A stretch of DNA of 64,000 bases from Sediminibacillus dalangtanensis (GTDB lineage Bacteria > Bacillota > Bacilli > Bacillales > Amphibacillaceae), in contig NZ_CP046956.1 of NCBI RefSeq assembly GCF_017792025.1, forward strand, positions 372,001 through 436,000, written 5' to 3'. The notes under the pieces are model-generated. The model was not told the origin of the DNA, searched no databases, and worked only from the letters and a program-made list of their open reading frames with translations. Made by a program: the position numbers and the translations under genes. Position 1 is the first letter of the stretch. Every line of letters begins with the position of its first letter. Positions 6,617 through 14,318 of this stretch are shown one piece after another.

Positions 6617-8698
6617 TTGGACGATCGCAGTGATCGAATCTTAAAAGAGATACTGAATTATCCTGGCACAACCAGCAAGCAGCTGGAAAAGAAGTATAAT
6701 CTGTCGCGTCGTCAGCTTGGCTACAGTCTCGGCAAAATTAACAGCAGACTGAAAAAGAACAAATTGCCCGTCATTGAAAGGACCCGGCAAGGCCAGTTTT
6801 TAATCGGTCAGGAAGTATATTCTTATTTCAACCGGGATTCCGAAACCATCGACGAGGCGGCAGCACCCGTATTATCGGAAAAACAGCGTGTATATTTAAT
6901 AGCGTTGATGCTGATCAGCAGGGAAGATCTATCCCTCTATCATTTCACGCATGAATTTTATGTCAGCAAAAACACCATATTGCAAGATTTGAAACTGGTG
7001 GAGGAGCTTGTCGGGAAATTTGACCTTTCCGTCCGGTATTCCCGGAAACAGGGCTATATTCTGGAAGGAAATGAGTTTCAAGTCCGGCGTCTGTTGACAT
7101 ATATCACGAACAAGACGCTGGAAATGATCAATGGCAAAACACACTTTCAAAACATTACCGGCATTGGAGAAAAAGACATCCAGGCACTGGCAGAAAGAGT
7201 CGGTGGAGTGGAAAAAGAGCTCGGCTTGAAATTCACCGATGAGAAACTTACCACGATGCCGTACATTCTTTCACTGGTCATCAAAAGAATCGACAAAGGA
7301 TACTTGATCAACTCTTTTTACATCAAATATGAAGAACTGTCAGATACCAAGCAATATCAGGCGACGGAAAAAATATTATCCGATATTGGGCAAATCCCGA
7401 TGGAAGAGCGACTGTTTATCACGCTGTTTCTCCTGTCTACCAATGTTTACTGGTCGGGTTTTTTGACAGAAGAAACGATTCCCAATCTAATCAGTGCGCT
7501 CAGGCAAATGCTGCGGATATTTGAAAAACGGGCATGCATTACCTTGCAGGATAAGGACCAGCTGCTCAACAAACTCCTTTTGCATGTCAAACCGGCTTAT
7601 TATCGGATTAAATACCAGCTGACGGAAATGACGGAACATCCGTATGAACAGAACAAGCAGCTGCAAGAATTGCATCATTTGGTAAGACAATCTACCGGAC
7701 CGCTGGAGGAGCTGATCGGATTACCGATACCGGAAAGCGAAACAAGTTATTTAACGCTGCTGATCGGCGGATGGATGACCAGGCAGGGGGATGATATCCG
7801 CAAGAAGTGGAAAGCAATCGTTGTTTGTCCGAAAGGTGTATCAGTGTCCAGGATGATGTACAGCGAGCTTCGTCATTTGTTTCCGGACTTTATTTTTCTC
7901 GATACCTTGTCGATGAGGGAGTTTCAGGAGTATCAATTGGATTACGATATTGTCTTTTCCTCTGTTCCGATAAACACGAAAAGGAAACTGTTCATTGCCA
8001 ATCCGATTATGGAGCAGGAAGAAAAGGAAAGGCTCAAAAAACAAGTGATGCTCGAGCTTAGCGGAGTTTTCCCCTCTGACATTGATATAGATGATTTGCT
8101 CGAGGTCATTTCTGACCATGCCGACATTCGAAATGAAAAGCAGTTGGCCACGGCTCTTTACCAATATATCCACCGGGATCCTAATGCTGCGATAAAACGC
8201 AGCAGCTCCGAGCAAGATGGCCTGACTCTGGCCGATTTGTTGAGACCGGAACTGATTACACTCAAGCAAACAACCGGCTCGTGGGAAGAAGCGGTCCGGA
8301 TTGCGAGCGGTCCTTTGCTGGAAAGCGGGGCAGTCACAGAGGGGTATGTCGAGGCGATGCTGGGTCATGAAAAAGATCCATATATTGTGCTTGCGCCAAA
8401 TATGGCGATTCCCCATGCTGCACCTGATCAGGGGGTACGGAAAGTGGGGATGAGCATGCTCCGTTTGGAAGAGGGAGTGCCCTTCACAGAGGATTACTCG
8501 ATTCAAATCATTGTAGTTATCGCAGCTGTTGATAAAAAGAAACATTTGAAAGCCTTAATCCAGCTGATGGAGCTGGCAAGATCAGAAGAAGCACGAAGCC
8601 AGGTGATGAACGCAGATACTTGCGCAGCCGTTCATGCTGTGATTCAGCAATATTCCGACACGTATTATTTCCAACAAGGTAGCGAGGTGGAGACATGA
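6617..8698 (+). CDS. PRD-containing transcriptional activator with EIIB- and EIIA-like domains (BglG/MtlR-like)
   Basis: 693 residues from a TTG start with GAGGGGGTGAT upstream. Order: N-terminal helix-turn-helix region (1-60 and a second around 90-130), two PTS regulation domains (about 180-390), an EIIB-like domain with VVCPKGVSVSRMM (C404) and a C-terminal EIIA domain with MAIPHAAP (H600). Such proteins are phosphorylated by HPr and the cognate EIIB to tune transcription of the adjacent PTS genes. Only one of the usual four PRD histidines is evident (H323 in LLLHVKPAYYR); the others are replaced by hydrophobic residues. The stop overlaps the EIIA start (ATGA). Confidence 0.88.
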   Translation: MDDRSDRILKEILNYPGTTSKQLEKKYNLSRRQLGYSLGKINSRLKKNKLPVIERTRQGQFLIGQEVYSYFNRDSETIDEAAAPVLSEKQRVYLIALMLISREDLSLYHFTHEFYVSKNTILQDLKLVEELVGKFDLSVRYSRKQGYILEGNEFQVRRLLTYITNKTLEMINGKTHFQNITGIGEKDIQALAERVGGVEKELGLKFTDEKLTTMPYILSLVIKRIDKGYLINSFYIKYEELSDTKQYQATEKILSDIGQIPMEERLFITLFLLSTNVYWSGFLTEETIPNLISALRQMLRIFEKRACITLQDKDQLLNKLLLHVKPAYYRIKYQLTEMTEHPYEQNKQLQELHHLVRQSTGPLEELIGLPIPESETSYLTLLIGGWMTRQGDDIRKKWKAIVVCPKGVSVSRMMYSELRHLFPDFIFLDTLSMREFQEYQLDYDIVFSSVPINTKRKLFIANPIMEQEEKERLKKQVMLELSGVFPSDIDIDDLLEVISDHADIRNEKQLATALYQYIHRDPNAAIKRSSSEQDGLTLADLLRPELITLKQTTGSWEEAVRIASGPLLESGAVTEGYVEAMLGHEKDPYIVLAPNMAIPHAAPDQGVRKVGMSMLRLEEGVPFTEDYSIQIIVVIAAVDKKKHLKALIQLMELARSEEARSQVMNADTCAAVHAVIQQYSDTYYFQQGSEVET

Positions 8699-9201
8699 AT
8701 GATTTCTATTTTGAAGAAGCCAACATACTTTTAAATCTGGAAGCAGAAAACGACAAAGACGTACTAGTTCAGATGGGGAGAAACTTGCAGGAGCTTGGTT
8801 TAGTTCGGGAGAGCTTTATCGATGCGATTGTCGCCAGGGAAGAAGAATTTTCAACCGGACTTCCTACCAGCACCATTTCCGTGGCGATTCCCCATACCGA
8901 TATCGAACATGTGAAGCAGAAGTCGATCGGTATCGGGGTCTTAAAGAATGAAGTGGCGTTCGGCGTGATGGGCGATCCCGAGGAAACGACGCCAGTCAAG
9001 GTGGTGTTCATGCTGGCGATGGATGAAACGCATTCCCAGCTTTATCTATTGCAGCGGTTGATGAGTATTTTTCAGCATAACACCATGTTGACCACAATCG
9101 CCCAGGAGCAGGACAAAGCAAAGATTGTCAGGCTTGTGAAATCAGAATTGGACGTAATCAATGAAGGAGGAGAAGTGACATGGCAAAAAAACAAGTATTA
9201 G
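8695..9201 (+). CDS. gatA: PTS galactitol-family EIIA component
   Basis: 168 residues of the PTS EIIA type 2 fold. The phospho-accepting histidine is H67 in VAIPHTDIEH. It receives phosphate from HPr and passes it to the EIIB encoded next. It starts inside the stop of the regulator gene (ATGA) and overlaps EIIB by 22 nt, so the three are translationally linked. The GatA naming reflects family only: the true substrate may be another polyol such as D-arabitol. Not related to the amidotransferase gatA at 61.7 kb. Confidence 0.88.
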   Translation: MNDFYFEEANILLNLEAENDKDVLVQMGRNLQELGLVRESFIDAIVAREEEFSTGLPTSTISVAIPHTDIEHVKQKSIGIGVLKNEVAFGVMGDPEETTPVKVVFMLAMDETHSQLYLLQRLMSIFQHNTMLTTIAQEQDKAKIVRLVKSELDVINEGGEVTWQKNKY

Positions 9202-9464
9202 TGGCCTGTGGTGCAGGAATCGCGACGTCAACCATCGTAAACAATGCAATCGAGGAAATGGCTAAAGAACATCAGCTGGATTTGGATATCAAACAAATCA
9301 AAATAGCAGAGGTGAACAGCTATGCGGAAACAGCTGATCTTTTGGTAACAACAGCGACCATTCAAAAAGACTACGACTTTCCGGTTATCACGGCACGTTC
9401 CTTTTTGACCGGTATCGGAGTAGAAGATACCAAAAAACAAATACTCGATGCATTGCTGAGGTAA
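9180..9464 (+). CDS. gatB: PTS galactitol-family EIIB component
   Basis: 94 residues with the phospho-cysteine motif ACGAGIATST (C10) right after the N-terminus, as in GatB. It transfers phosphate from EIIA to the incoming polyol held by EIIC. GAAGGAGGAG precedes the ATG, inside the end of the EIIA gene. A 104-nt gap with a perfect palindrome separates it from EIIC. Substrate naming carries the same caution as for EIIA. Confidence 0.88.
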   Translation: MAKKQVLVACGAGIATSTIVNNAIEEMAKEHQLDLDIKQIKIAEVNSYAETADLLVTTATIQKDYDFPVITARSFLTGIGVEDTKKQILDALLR

Positions 9465-9506
9465 AGTAAAATAACGGAAGGAGCAACAGTCTGAGTATGG
9501 GTGAAA

Positions 9507-9536
9507 CACTATTTGTGAAATATTTCACAAATAGTG
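9507..9536. promoter_or_regulatory. Perfect 30-bp palindrome containing a Rex-type operator
   Basis: The left arm CACTATTTGTGAAAT is mirrored exactly with no spacer. Its central 18 bp (9513-9530) read TTGTGAA-ATAT-TTCACAA, a full match to the Rex consensus TTGTGAA-N4-TTCACAA. It lies between EIIB and EIIC, upstream of EIIC and both dehydrogenases. There is no T-run, so it is not a terminator. It could act as an NADH-responsive internal operator or roadblock, or as an mRNA stability hairpin. No convincing internal promoter is visible. Confidence 0.6.
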
Positions 9537-9574
9537 GCGTTTGTGGATGCCGATAAAAATCTGGGGGGATGAAA

Positions 9575-10840
9575 GTGCAGGGATTTGTTGATTTTATACA
9601 AGGTTTTCTCGATTTAGGAGCGACGGTCATTTTACCAGTAGCGATTTTTATATTGGGTTTGGTTTTTGGTCAAAAGCCGGGAAAAGCGTTCCGCTCCGGC
9701 TTGACCATCGGGGTAGCGTTTGTTGGTATTTTCCTGGTTGTCGATCTGCTCGTCAACAACTTAGGACCGGCTGCCCAGGGAATGGTGGAAAGGCTTGGAG
9801 TAGAGTTGAATGTCATTGATGTCGGGTGGCCGGCAACGTCATCGATTGCCTGGGCCTCTGTGGTTGCAGCCTTTATCATTCCGGTGGGCTTGGTTGTCAA
9901 TGTCGTCATGCTATTGACGAAAACCACCAAAATCATGAACGTGGACATTTGGAACTTCTGGCATTATACCTTCATGGGAGCAGTCGTATATGCCATTTCC
10001 GACAGTATTGTCCAAGGGCTTATCGCAGCGGTCATTTTTCAAATTATCACCCTTAAAATTGCCGATTGGACAGCGCCGATGGTCAGGGACTTTTACGATT
10101 TGCCCGGAGTGGCCATTGCAACAGGAAGTACGGTTTCCTATGCGCCGGGAATCTGGCTGGTAAAATTACTGCAAAAAATACCAGTCATCAAAGACTTGAA
10201 TGCCGATCCGGATACCATTCAAAAACGATTCGGGATTTTTGGAGAGTCGATTTTCATTGGGTTGGCTTTAGGAGCGATCATCGGGGCTTTGGCAGGCTAT
10301 GGGGTCGGTGACATCATTGATATCGGCATGGCAATGGCAGCTGTCATGGTATTAATGCCTAGGATGGTCAAAATTTTAATGGAAGGCCTGATGCCAGTAT
10401 CGGAATCGGCACGCGAATGGCTCAACAAACATTTCGGCAACCGCGAAATCAATATCGGACTCGATGCGGCCGTATTGCTTGGTCATCCTTCGGTCATTGC
10501 TACTGCTTTAATCCTGGTTCCGATAACGGTCGTTCTCGCAGTCATTTTGCCGGGAAACGCCTTGCTGCCTTTCGGCGACTTGGCTACCATTCCGTTCGTT
10601 GTGGCTTTTATCGTAGGGGCTGCACGGGGTAATATAATCCACTCCGTAATCGTAGGGACAGTGATGATCGCATTGTCGCTGTATATGGCGACAGATATTG
10701 CACCAGTTTTCACGGAGATGGGGGCAAACGCTGATTTAGAAATGGACATTGCTGAAAAGTCGACACGAATATCCAGTATCGACCAAGGCGGAAATTTAAT
10801 CAACTGGCTCATCTGGAGAGCTTTCGAATTATTCAACTAA
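9575..10840 (+). CDS. gatC: PTS galactitol-family EIIC permease
   Basis: About 421 residues, a multi-pass membrane protein with long hydrophobic segments throughout, of the galactitol (EIIC-Gat) type. It forms the membrane channel through which the polyol is taken up and phosphorylated. The GTG at 9575 is favoured because TGGGGGG lies about 6 nt upstream; the in-frame ATG at 9569 abuts that site. Its separation from EIIB by a Rex-type palindrome suggests that expression from here on can be set separately. Unrelated to the amidotransferase gatC at 61.4 kb. Confidence 0.87.
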   Translation: MQGFVDFIQGFLDLGATVILPVAIFILGLVFGQKPGKAFRSGLTIGVAFVGIFLVVDLLVNNLGPAAQGMVERLGVELNVIDVGWPATSSIAWASVVAAFIIPVGLVVNVVMLLTKTTKIMNVDIWNFWHYTFMGAVVYAISDSIVQGLIAAVIFQIITLKIADWTAPMVRDFYDLPGVAIATGSTVSYAPGIWLVKLLQKIPVIKDLNADPDTIQKRFGIFGESIFIGLALGAIIGALAGYGVGDIIDIGMAMAAVMVLMPRMVKILMEGLMPVSESAREWLNKHFGNREINIGLDAAVLLGHPSVIATALILVPITVVLAVILPGNALLPFGDLATIPFVVAFIVGAARGNIIHSVIVGTVMIALSLYMATDIAPVFTEMGANADLEMDIAEKSTRISSIDQGGNLINWLIWRAFELFN

Positions 10841-10863
10841 TGAAGTGGAGGAGCGATGTTTAG

Positions 10864-11895
10864 ATGAAATCATTAGTCAAAACAGCGCCCGGATTCGGTC
10901 ATCTGGAGATCCAGGAACGTCCGGAGCCGTCGCCTGGAAAGAACCAAGTGAAGATTCAGGTCAAATGTGCCGGTATCTGCGGCTCTGACATTCACACGTA
11001 TGAAGGCAACTATCGCGTCGCAGTGCCTGTGACATTGGGGCATGAATTTGCAGGTGTGGTCGTGGAAGTTGGGGAAAATGTCTCGGAATTTAAGGTCGGT
11101 GATCGTGTCACTTCTGAAACGACTTACCAGATTTGCGGCGAGTGTGCATACTGTCAGTCCGGAGATTATAACCTCTGCAGCAATCGTAAGGGGCTCGGTT
11201 CCCAACAGGATGGCGGTTTTGCCGAATATCTGATTGCCCGGAAAGAAAGTGTCCATCATGTACCGGAGAACGTCGATTTTCACGCTGCCGCCATGACAGA
11301 GCCTTTAGCCTGTACGTACCATGCCGTAGAAAAAGCCGTTATCCATCCAGGTGACCTTCTTATCGTTCTCGGTCCTGGGCCGATTGGTCTTTTGACTGCC
11401 CAGGTTGCTAAAAGCCGCGGTGCCGTTGTCATTATTACTGGGCTGGATCATGATCAGGTTCGTCTGGATAAAGCGGAAGAGATCGGGATCGATCATGTGG
11501 TCAATATTCAGCACGAGGATTTGAAACAATTGGTGGACCGCTTAACGGATGGCTATGGAGCCGATATCGTGATGGAATGCTCAGGAGCTATTCCTGCAGC
11601 AAAACAGGGATTGGATTTGCTGCGGAAGAAGGGGCAATATGTCCAGGTCGGTTTGTTTCCGAAGGCGGAGGTTGCCTTCGATCTGGAGAAAATCATTCAA
11701 AAAGAAATCCGGGTAATGGGCACGAGAAGTCAAAAGCATGCGGACTGGGAACCTAGTCTGTCATTGATGAATGAAGGAAAGGTGGATGCTGCCACATTGG
11801 TCACCCATGAATTGTCGATTACCGAATGGGAGAAAGCTTATGAGGTGATAAAAAGCGGGGAAGCAATTAAAGTGTTGCTCAAACCAGTTGGCTGA
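10864..11895 (+). CDS. Zinc-dependent medium-chain polyol/alcohol dehydrogenase
   Basis: 343 residues of the MDR superfamily. The catalytic zinc site is seen in CAGICGSDIH and TLGHEFAG, the structural zinc cysteines in CGECAYCQSGDYNLC, and the Rossmann glycine motif in VLGPGPIGLL. It follows EIIC by 23 nt and presumably oxidises the polyol phosphate delivered by the PTS. The order regulator-EIIA-EIIB-EIIC-two dehydrogenases is, from memory, that of a Listeria locus linked to D-arabitol use, so D-arabitol phosphate is a candidate substrate; sorbitol or galactitol derivatives are alternatives. Confidence 0.82.
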   Translation: MKSLVKTAPGFGHLEIQERPEPSPGKNQVKIQVKCAGICGSDIHTYEGNYRVAVPVTLGHEFAGVVVEVGENVSEFKVGDRVTSETTYQICGECAYCQSGDYNLCSNRKGLGSQQDGGFAEYLIARKESVHHVPENVDFHAAAMTEPLACTYHAVEKAVIHPGDLLIVLGPGPIGLLTAQVAKSRGAVVIITGLDHDQVRLDKAEEIGIDHVVNIQHEDLKQLVDRLTDGYGADIVMECSGAIPAAKQGLDLLRKKGQYVQVGLFPKAEVAFDLEKIIQKEIRVMGTRSQKHADWEPSLSLMNEGKVDAATLVTHELSITEWEKAYEVIKSGEAIKVLLKPVG

Positions 11896-11939
11896 ACCAT
11901 GCCATTGCTGTACCGGAAATACTGAAAAGGAGTGGGAAA

Positions 11940-12107
11940 ATGGTTGATAGTTTTTTGGATTTGATGCTTGGCAATTTCCGTCTAATCAGTTCCTTTTATT
12001 TTCAGCACCAAAGCCTATTTAATGCGATCATAGTCGGAGGAACGGTATATCAGCTGTTTTTCCGCAAAAGCAACCCTACTCGCAGACAAACGCGCAGCGA
12101 AGGATAG
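11940..12107 (+). CDS. Small protein of 55 residues within the polyol operon, unknown function
   Basis: The ORF begins MVDSFLDLMLGNFR and has AAAAGGAGTGGG just upstream of its ATG, a strong ribosome site that supports translation. A hydrophobic stretch around 25-41 (containing FNAIIVGGTVYQLFF) is followed by a basic tail ending in many Arg and Lys, so it may be a small membrane-associated protein with a cytoplasmic C-terminus. It fills nearly all of the gap between the two dehydrogenase genes, ending 14 nt before the next start. Function unknown. Confidence 0.6.
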   Translation: MVDSFLDLMLGNFRLISSFYFQHQSLFNAIIVGGTVYQLFFRKSNPTRRQTRSEG

Positions 12108-12121
12108 AAAGGATGGGGAGG

Positions 12122-13174
12122 ATGAAAGCACTCAACCTATACGGGGTGAAGGATCTCCGCTGTGAGCAAACTCCGGAGCCTGTCGTAGAGCACGAGAATG
12201 AGGTAATCATAAAGGTAAAAGCGGCGGGGATTTGCGGCTCTGATATTTCCCGCTATCAAAAGCTCGGTCCCTATGTTACAGGAATGACATTTGGTCATGA
12301 GTTTTCGGGAGAGGTTGTGGAAACTGGAAAAGCCGTCACCGGAATAAAAACAGGCGACAGAGTAGCTGCCTGTCCGGCGTATGCTTGTGGGAAATGTGAA
12401 AACTGTCGAAGCGGTGAACCGGCCCGCTGTGCCGAATTGACTGTCATCGGGGCCCGGTATCCAGGAGCCTATGCGGAATATGTGAAGCTTCCTGCCGGGC
12501 ATGTCATGCGGCTGCCTGACAATGTCGACTATGACACAGCGGCTCTCGTTGAGCCTGCATCCGTTGTTGCCCACGGGTTTTACCGCACGAGCGTCCGGCC
12601 TGGGGCGGAAGTAGCGGTCATGGGAGCCGGCAATATCGGTCTGTTGGCGATTCAGTGGGCGAGAATATTCGGTGCCGAAAAAGTATATGCTATCGATGTC
12701 GACGATCAAAAGCTGGAAATAGCCAAGCAGCTGGGGGCTGATGTGACGGTCAATCCATTGGAACAGCCGGCTGACGAACAAATCATGGAACAAACTGGCG
12801 GGCATGGTGTCGATCTGGCGGTAGAGTCTGCCGGATCCCCTGTCACCTCTTCGCAAGTGTTGGCATTACCGCGAAAAGGCGGCGAAGTGGTGTTTTTAGG
12901 GATTCCTTATGCCGACGTTACGATGGAGCGGAATTATTTTGAAAAAATCGTTCGCAATGAATTGAGGGTGCTCGGTTCCTGGAATGCCGTGTCTGCCCCT
13001 TTTCCAGGTAAAGAATGGACAGCGACGATTGACTATATGAGCAGCGGTGCAATCCAGGCCGAGCCGATGATTTCGCATCGTCTTCCACTTGAAGAAGGGC
13101 CATCTATGTTCCAAAAGCTCGTCAACCGTGAAGAGAAAGCCGCCAAGGTGCTGTTCTATCCGGAAAAGGAGTAA
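12122..13174 (+). CDS. gatD: Galactitol-1-phosphate 5-dehydrogenase-like enzyme (polyol-phosphate dehydrogenase)
   Basis: About 350 residues of the zinc MDR family. Zinc motifs include AAGICGSDISRY, FGHEFSG and the four-cysteine lobe CGKCENCRSGEPARC. The C-terminal half resembles E. coli GatD closely, for example KIVRNELRVLGSW followed by PFPGKEW. It would oxidise a polyol phosphate to a ketose phosphate with NAD. No tagatose-phosphate kinase or aldolase follows, which favours a pentitol such as D-arabitol whose product enters the pentose phosphate pathway directly. Start: ATG at 12122 (AAAGG 9 nt upstream) is preferred to ATG 12113. Confidence 0.82.
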   Translation: MKALNLYGVKDLRCEQTPEPVVEHENEVIIKVKAAGICGSDISRYQKLGPYVTGMTFGHEFSGEVVETGKAVTGIKTGDRVAACPAYACGKCENCRSGEPARCAELTVIGARYPGAYAEYVKLPAGHVMRLPDNVDYDTAALVEPASVVAHGFYRTSVRPGAEVAVMGAGNIGLLAIQWARIFGAEKVYAIDVDDQKLEIAKQLGADVTVNPLEQPADEQIMEQTGGHGVDLAVESAGSPVTSSQVLALPRKGGEVVFLGIPYADVTMERNYFEKIVRNELRVLGSWNAVSAPFPGKEWTATIDYMSSGAIQAEPMISHRLPLEEGPSMFQKLVNREEKAAKVLFYPEKE

Positions 13175-13343
13175 GCGCTGCTAGAGGAAAAGTAATGTTA
13201 AAGCTAGTGTCTCCAAACAAAACCGGACTTATCCGATCCACACGCTCCAGAATATGGAGGGATTGGCTTGATACTTCCTCGTATCAAAAAGGATAGGAAG
13301 AGGAAAAGTAACAAGGAACGACCATCTAGGGGGTGAACAGCTC

Positions 13344-13529
13344 ATGGACAAGCAAAGAGGTATGTGGATTCCGCTGATTGCTTCAGTAGGAATCGGTGCC
13401 GCAGCTTATTACAGCATGACGAAAGGACAGGGGCTGGGTAAAACAATCCAACAGTCGATGCCGATGATGTCCGGCATCACCGGCCAGGGCGGAAACGCTC
13501 ATTCACCGCAAGCCCAGAACCTTTTCTAA
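13344..13529 (+). CDS. Small conserved Bacillaceae-type protein, unknown function
   Basis: 61 residues beginning MDKQRGMWIPLIASVGIG, with one short hydrophobic segment (about 8-24) and a Gly/Ser/Gln-rich tail. AGGGGGTGAACAG precedes the ATG and a terminator follows the stop, so it is a single-gene unit. Upstream, an inverted repeat TTGATAC-N6-GTATCAA (13268-13287) lies 56 nt before the start and could be an operator. I recall similar small proteins in related bacilli, but no function. Confidence 0.65.
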   Translation: MDKQRGMWIPLIASVGIGAAAYYSMTKGQGLGKTIQQSMPMMSGITGQGGNAHSPQAQNLF

Positions 13530-13543
13530 TAACCCTATAGATT

Positions 13544-13608
13544 TAAAAAGCACCCTTTGAACAGCACTCCAGTACGGAGCCGCCTCTCAGGGTGCTTTTT
13601 TTGTTTTT
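13544..13608. terminator. Bidirectional rho-independent terminator
   Basis: Arms AAAAAGCACCCT (left) and AGGGTGCTTTTTT (right, about 13589-13601) enclose a loop that itself has a small hairpin. A-run and T-run flank the stem, so it can serve the small gene on the plus strand and the convergent Gly/Tyr-rich gene. Confidence 0.85.
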
Positions 13609-13611
13609 TTT

Positions 13612-13670
13612 GGGGACTGACCCCTACCGTGTTAGCATGCTGCAGTGTAGAGTGGCAGGGGTCAGTCCCC
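13612..13670. repeat. Inverted-repeat element GGGGACTGACCCC, copy 1
   Basis: GGGGACTGACCCC (13612-13624) and its exact complement GGGGTCAGTCCCC (13658-13670) enclose a 33-nt centre containing GCATGCTGCA. The same ends recur at 49177-49244. Both copies lie just after an intrinsic terminator. It has the form of a REP-like palindromic element. Confidence 0.75.
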
Positions 13671-13700
13671 ATGATTATCTTCTGTTATTCTCCCCTTGTT

Positions 13701-14060
13701 TTAGTCGAATTCGTCGTAATCGTAGTGGAAGGGTTGTTGGCCGTAAGGGTTAAAGCCTTGGCCTGGGAATCCTCCTCCATATCCCGGGTAACCGCCTTGA
13801 CCAGGAAAACCATATCCAGGAAAGCCGTGTCCAGGATATCCATGCCCGTGTCCAGGGTAGTTCCAATTAGGACTGCCGTGATGGGGTCCGTGGTGTTGTT
13901 GCCAAGGCTGGCCGCCGTAATGTGGCTGGTACCCAGGCCCACCATAGCCGCCTCCGAAACCTGGATAGGAATACCCTTGATTGTAGCCGGGATAATTGCC
14001 ACCACCTGTATAGCCGAATGGAGAAAATTGTCTCATATCTTCTTTAGGGAACAAAATCAA
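13701..14060 (-). CDS. Gly/Tyr/Pro/His-rich low-complexity protein, possibly spore-associated
   Basis: Up to 119 residues, almost entirely repeats of the kind GYPGYG, GFPGQG and GHGYPGHG, with an acidic DYDEFD tail. No signal peptide or cysteine. Such Gly/Tyr-rich proteins occur among Bacillus spore coat proteins, but I see no sporulation promoter here, so the role is a guess. The start is uncertain: TTG at 14060 with AAGAAGGTGA next to it, a nearby TTG, or ATG around 14036 (MRQFSPFGYTGG). Confidence 0.65.
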   Translation of the reverse strand: MILFPKEDMRQFSPFGYTGGGNYPGYNQGYSYPGFGGGYGGPGYQPHYGGQPWQQHHGPHHGSPNWNYPGHGHGYPGHGFPGYGFPGQGGYPGYGGGFPGQGFNPYGQQPFHYDYDEFD

Positions 14061-14269
14061 TCACCTTCTTTTCTGGATTCACCATTATCTTATTGTGCCA
14101 ATACCCAGAGTGAGCTTATCCCGATAGAAATTAGGCTGCTATCCTGATGTGAGCTAAAATTTTTAACAATGTCGGATGTTTTTTCTGAAAAATCCGGTTA
14201 TTTCCTCGTTTTCCTGCTGTTGCAGCTTGGACGGCTCTAGTCCGAATGTAGTATAGTTATAGTAGGGAA

Positions 14270-14292
14270 TTATGTGTACAACTTACACATAA
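14270..14292. promoter_or_regulatory. Inverted repeat upstream of the MoxR operon, candidate operator
   Basis: TTATGTGTA-N5-TACACATAA, perfect 9-nt arms, located between TATAGT-type -10 candidates (14252-14263) and the ribosome site. The position suits a repressor operator. It does not match Rex, Fur, PerR or LexA consensus sites that I know. Confidence 0.45.
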
Positions 14293-14318
14293 AAAATTTG
14301 GAAGGAGTATGTATCTAT

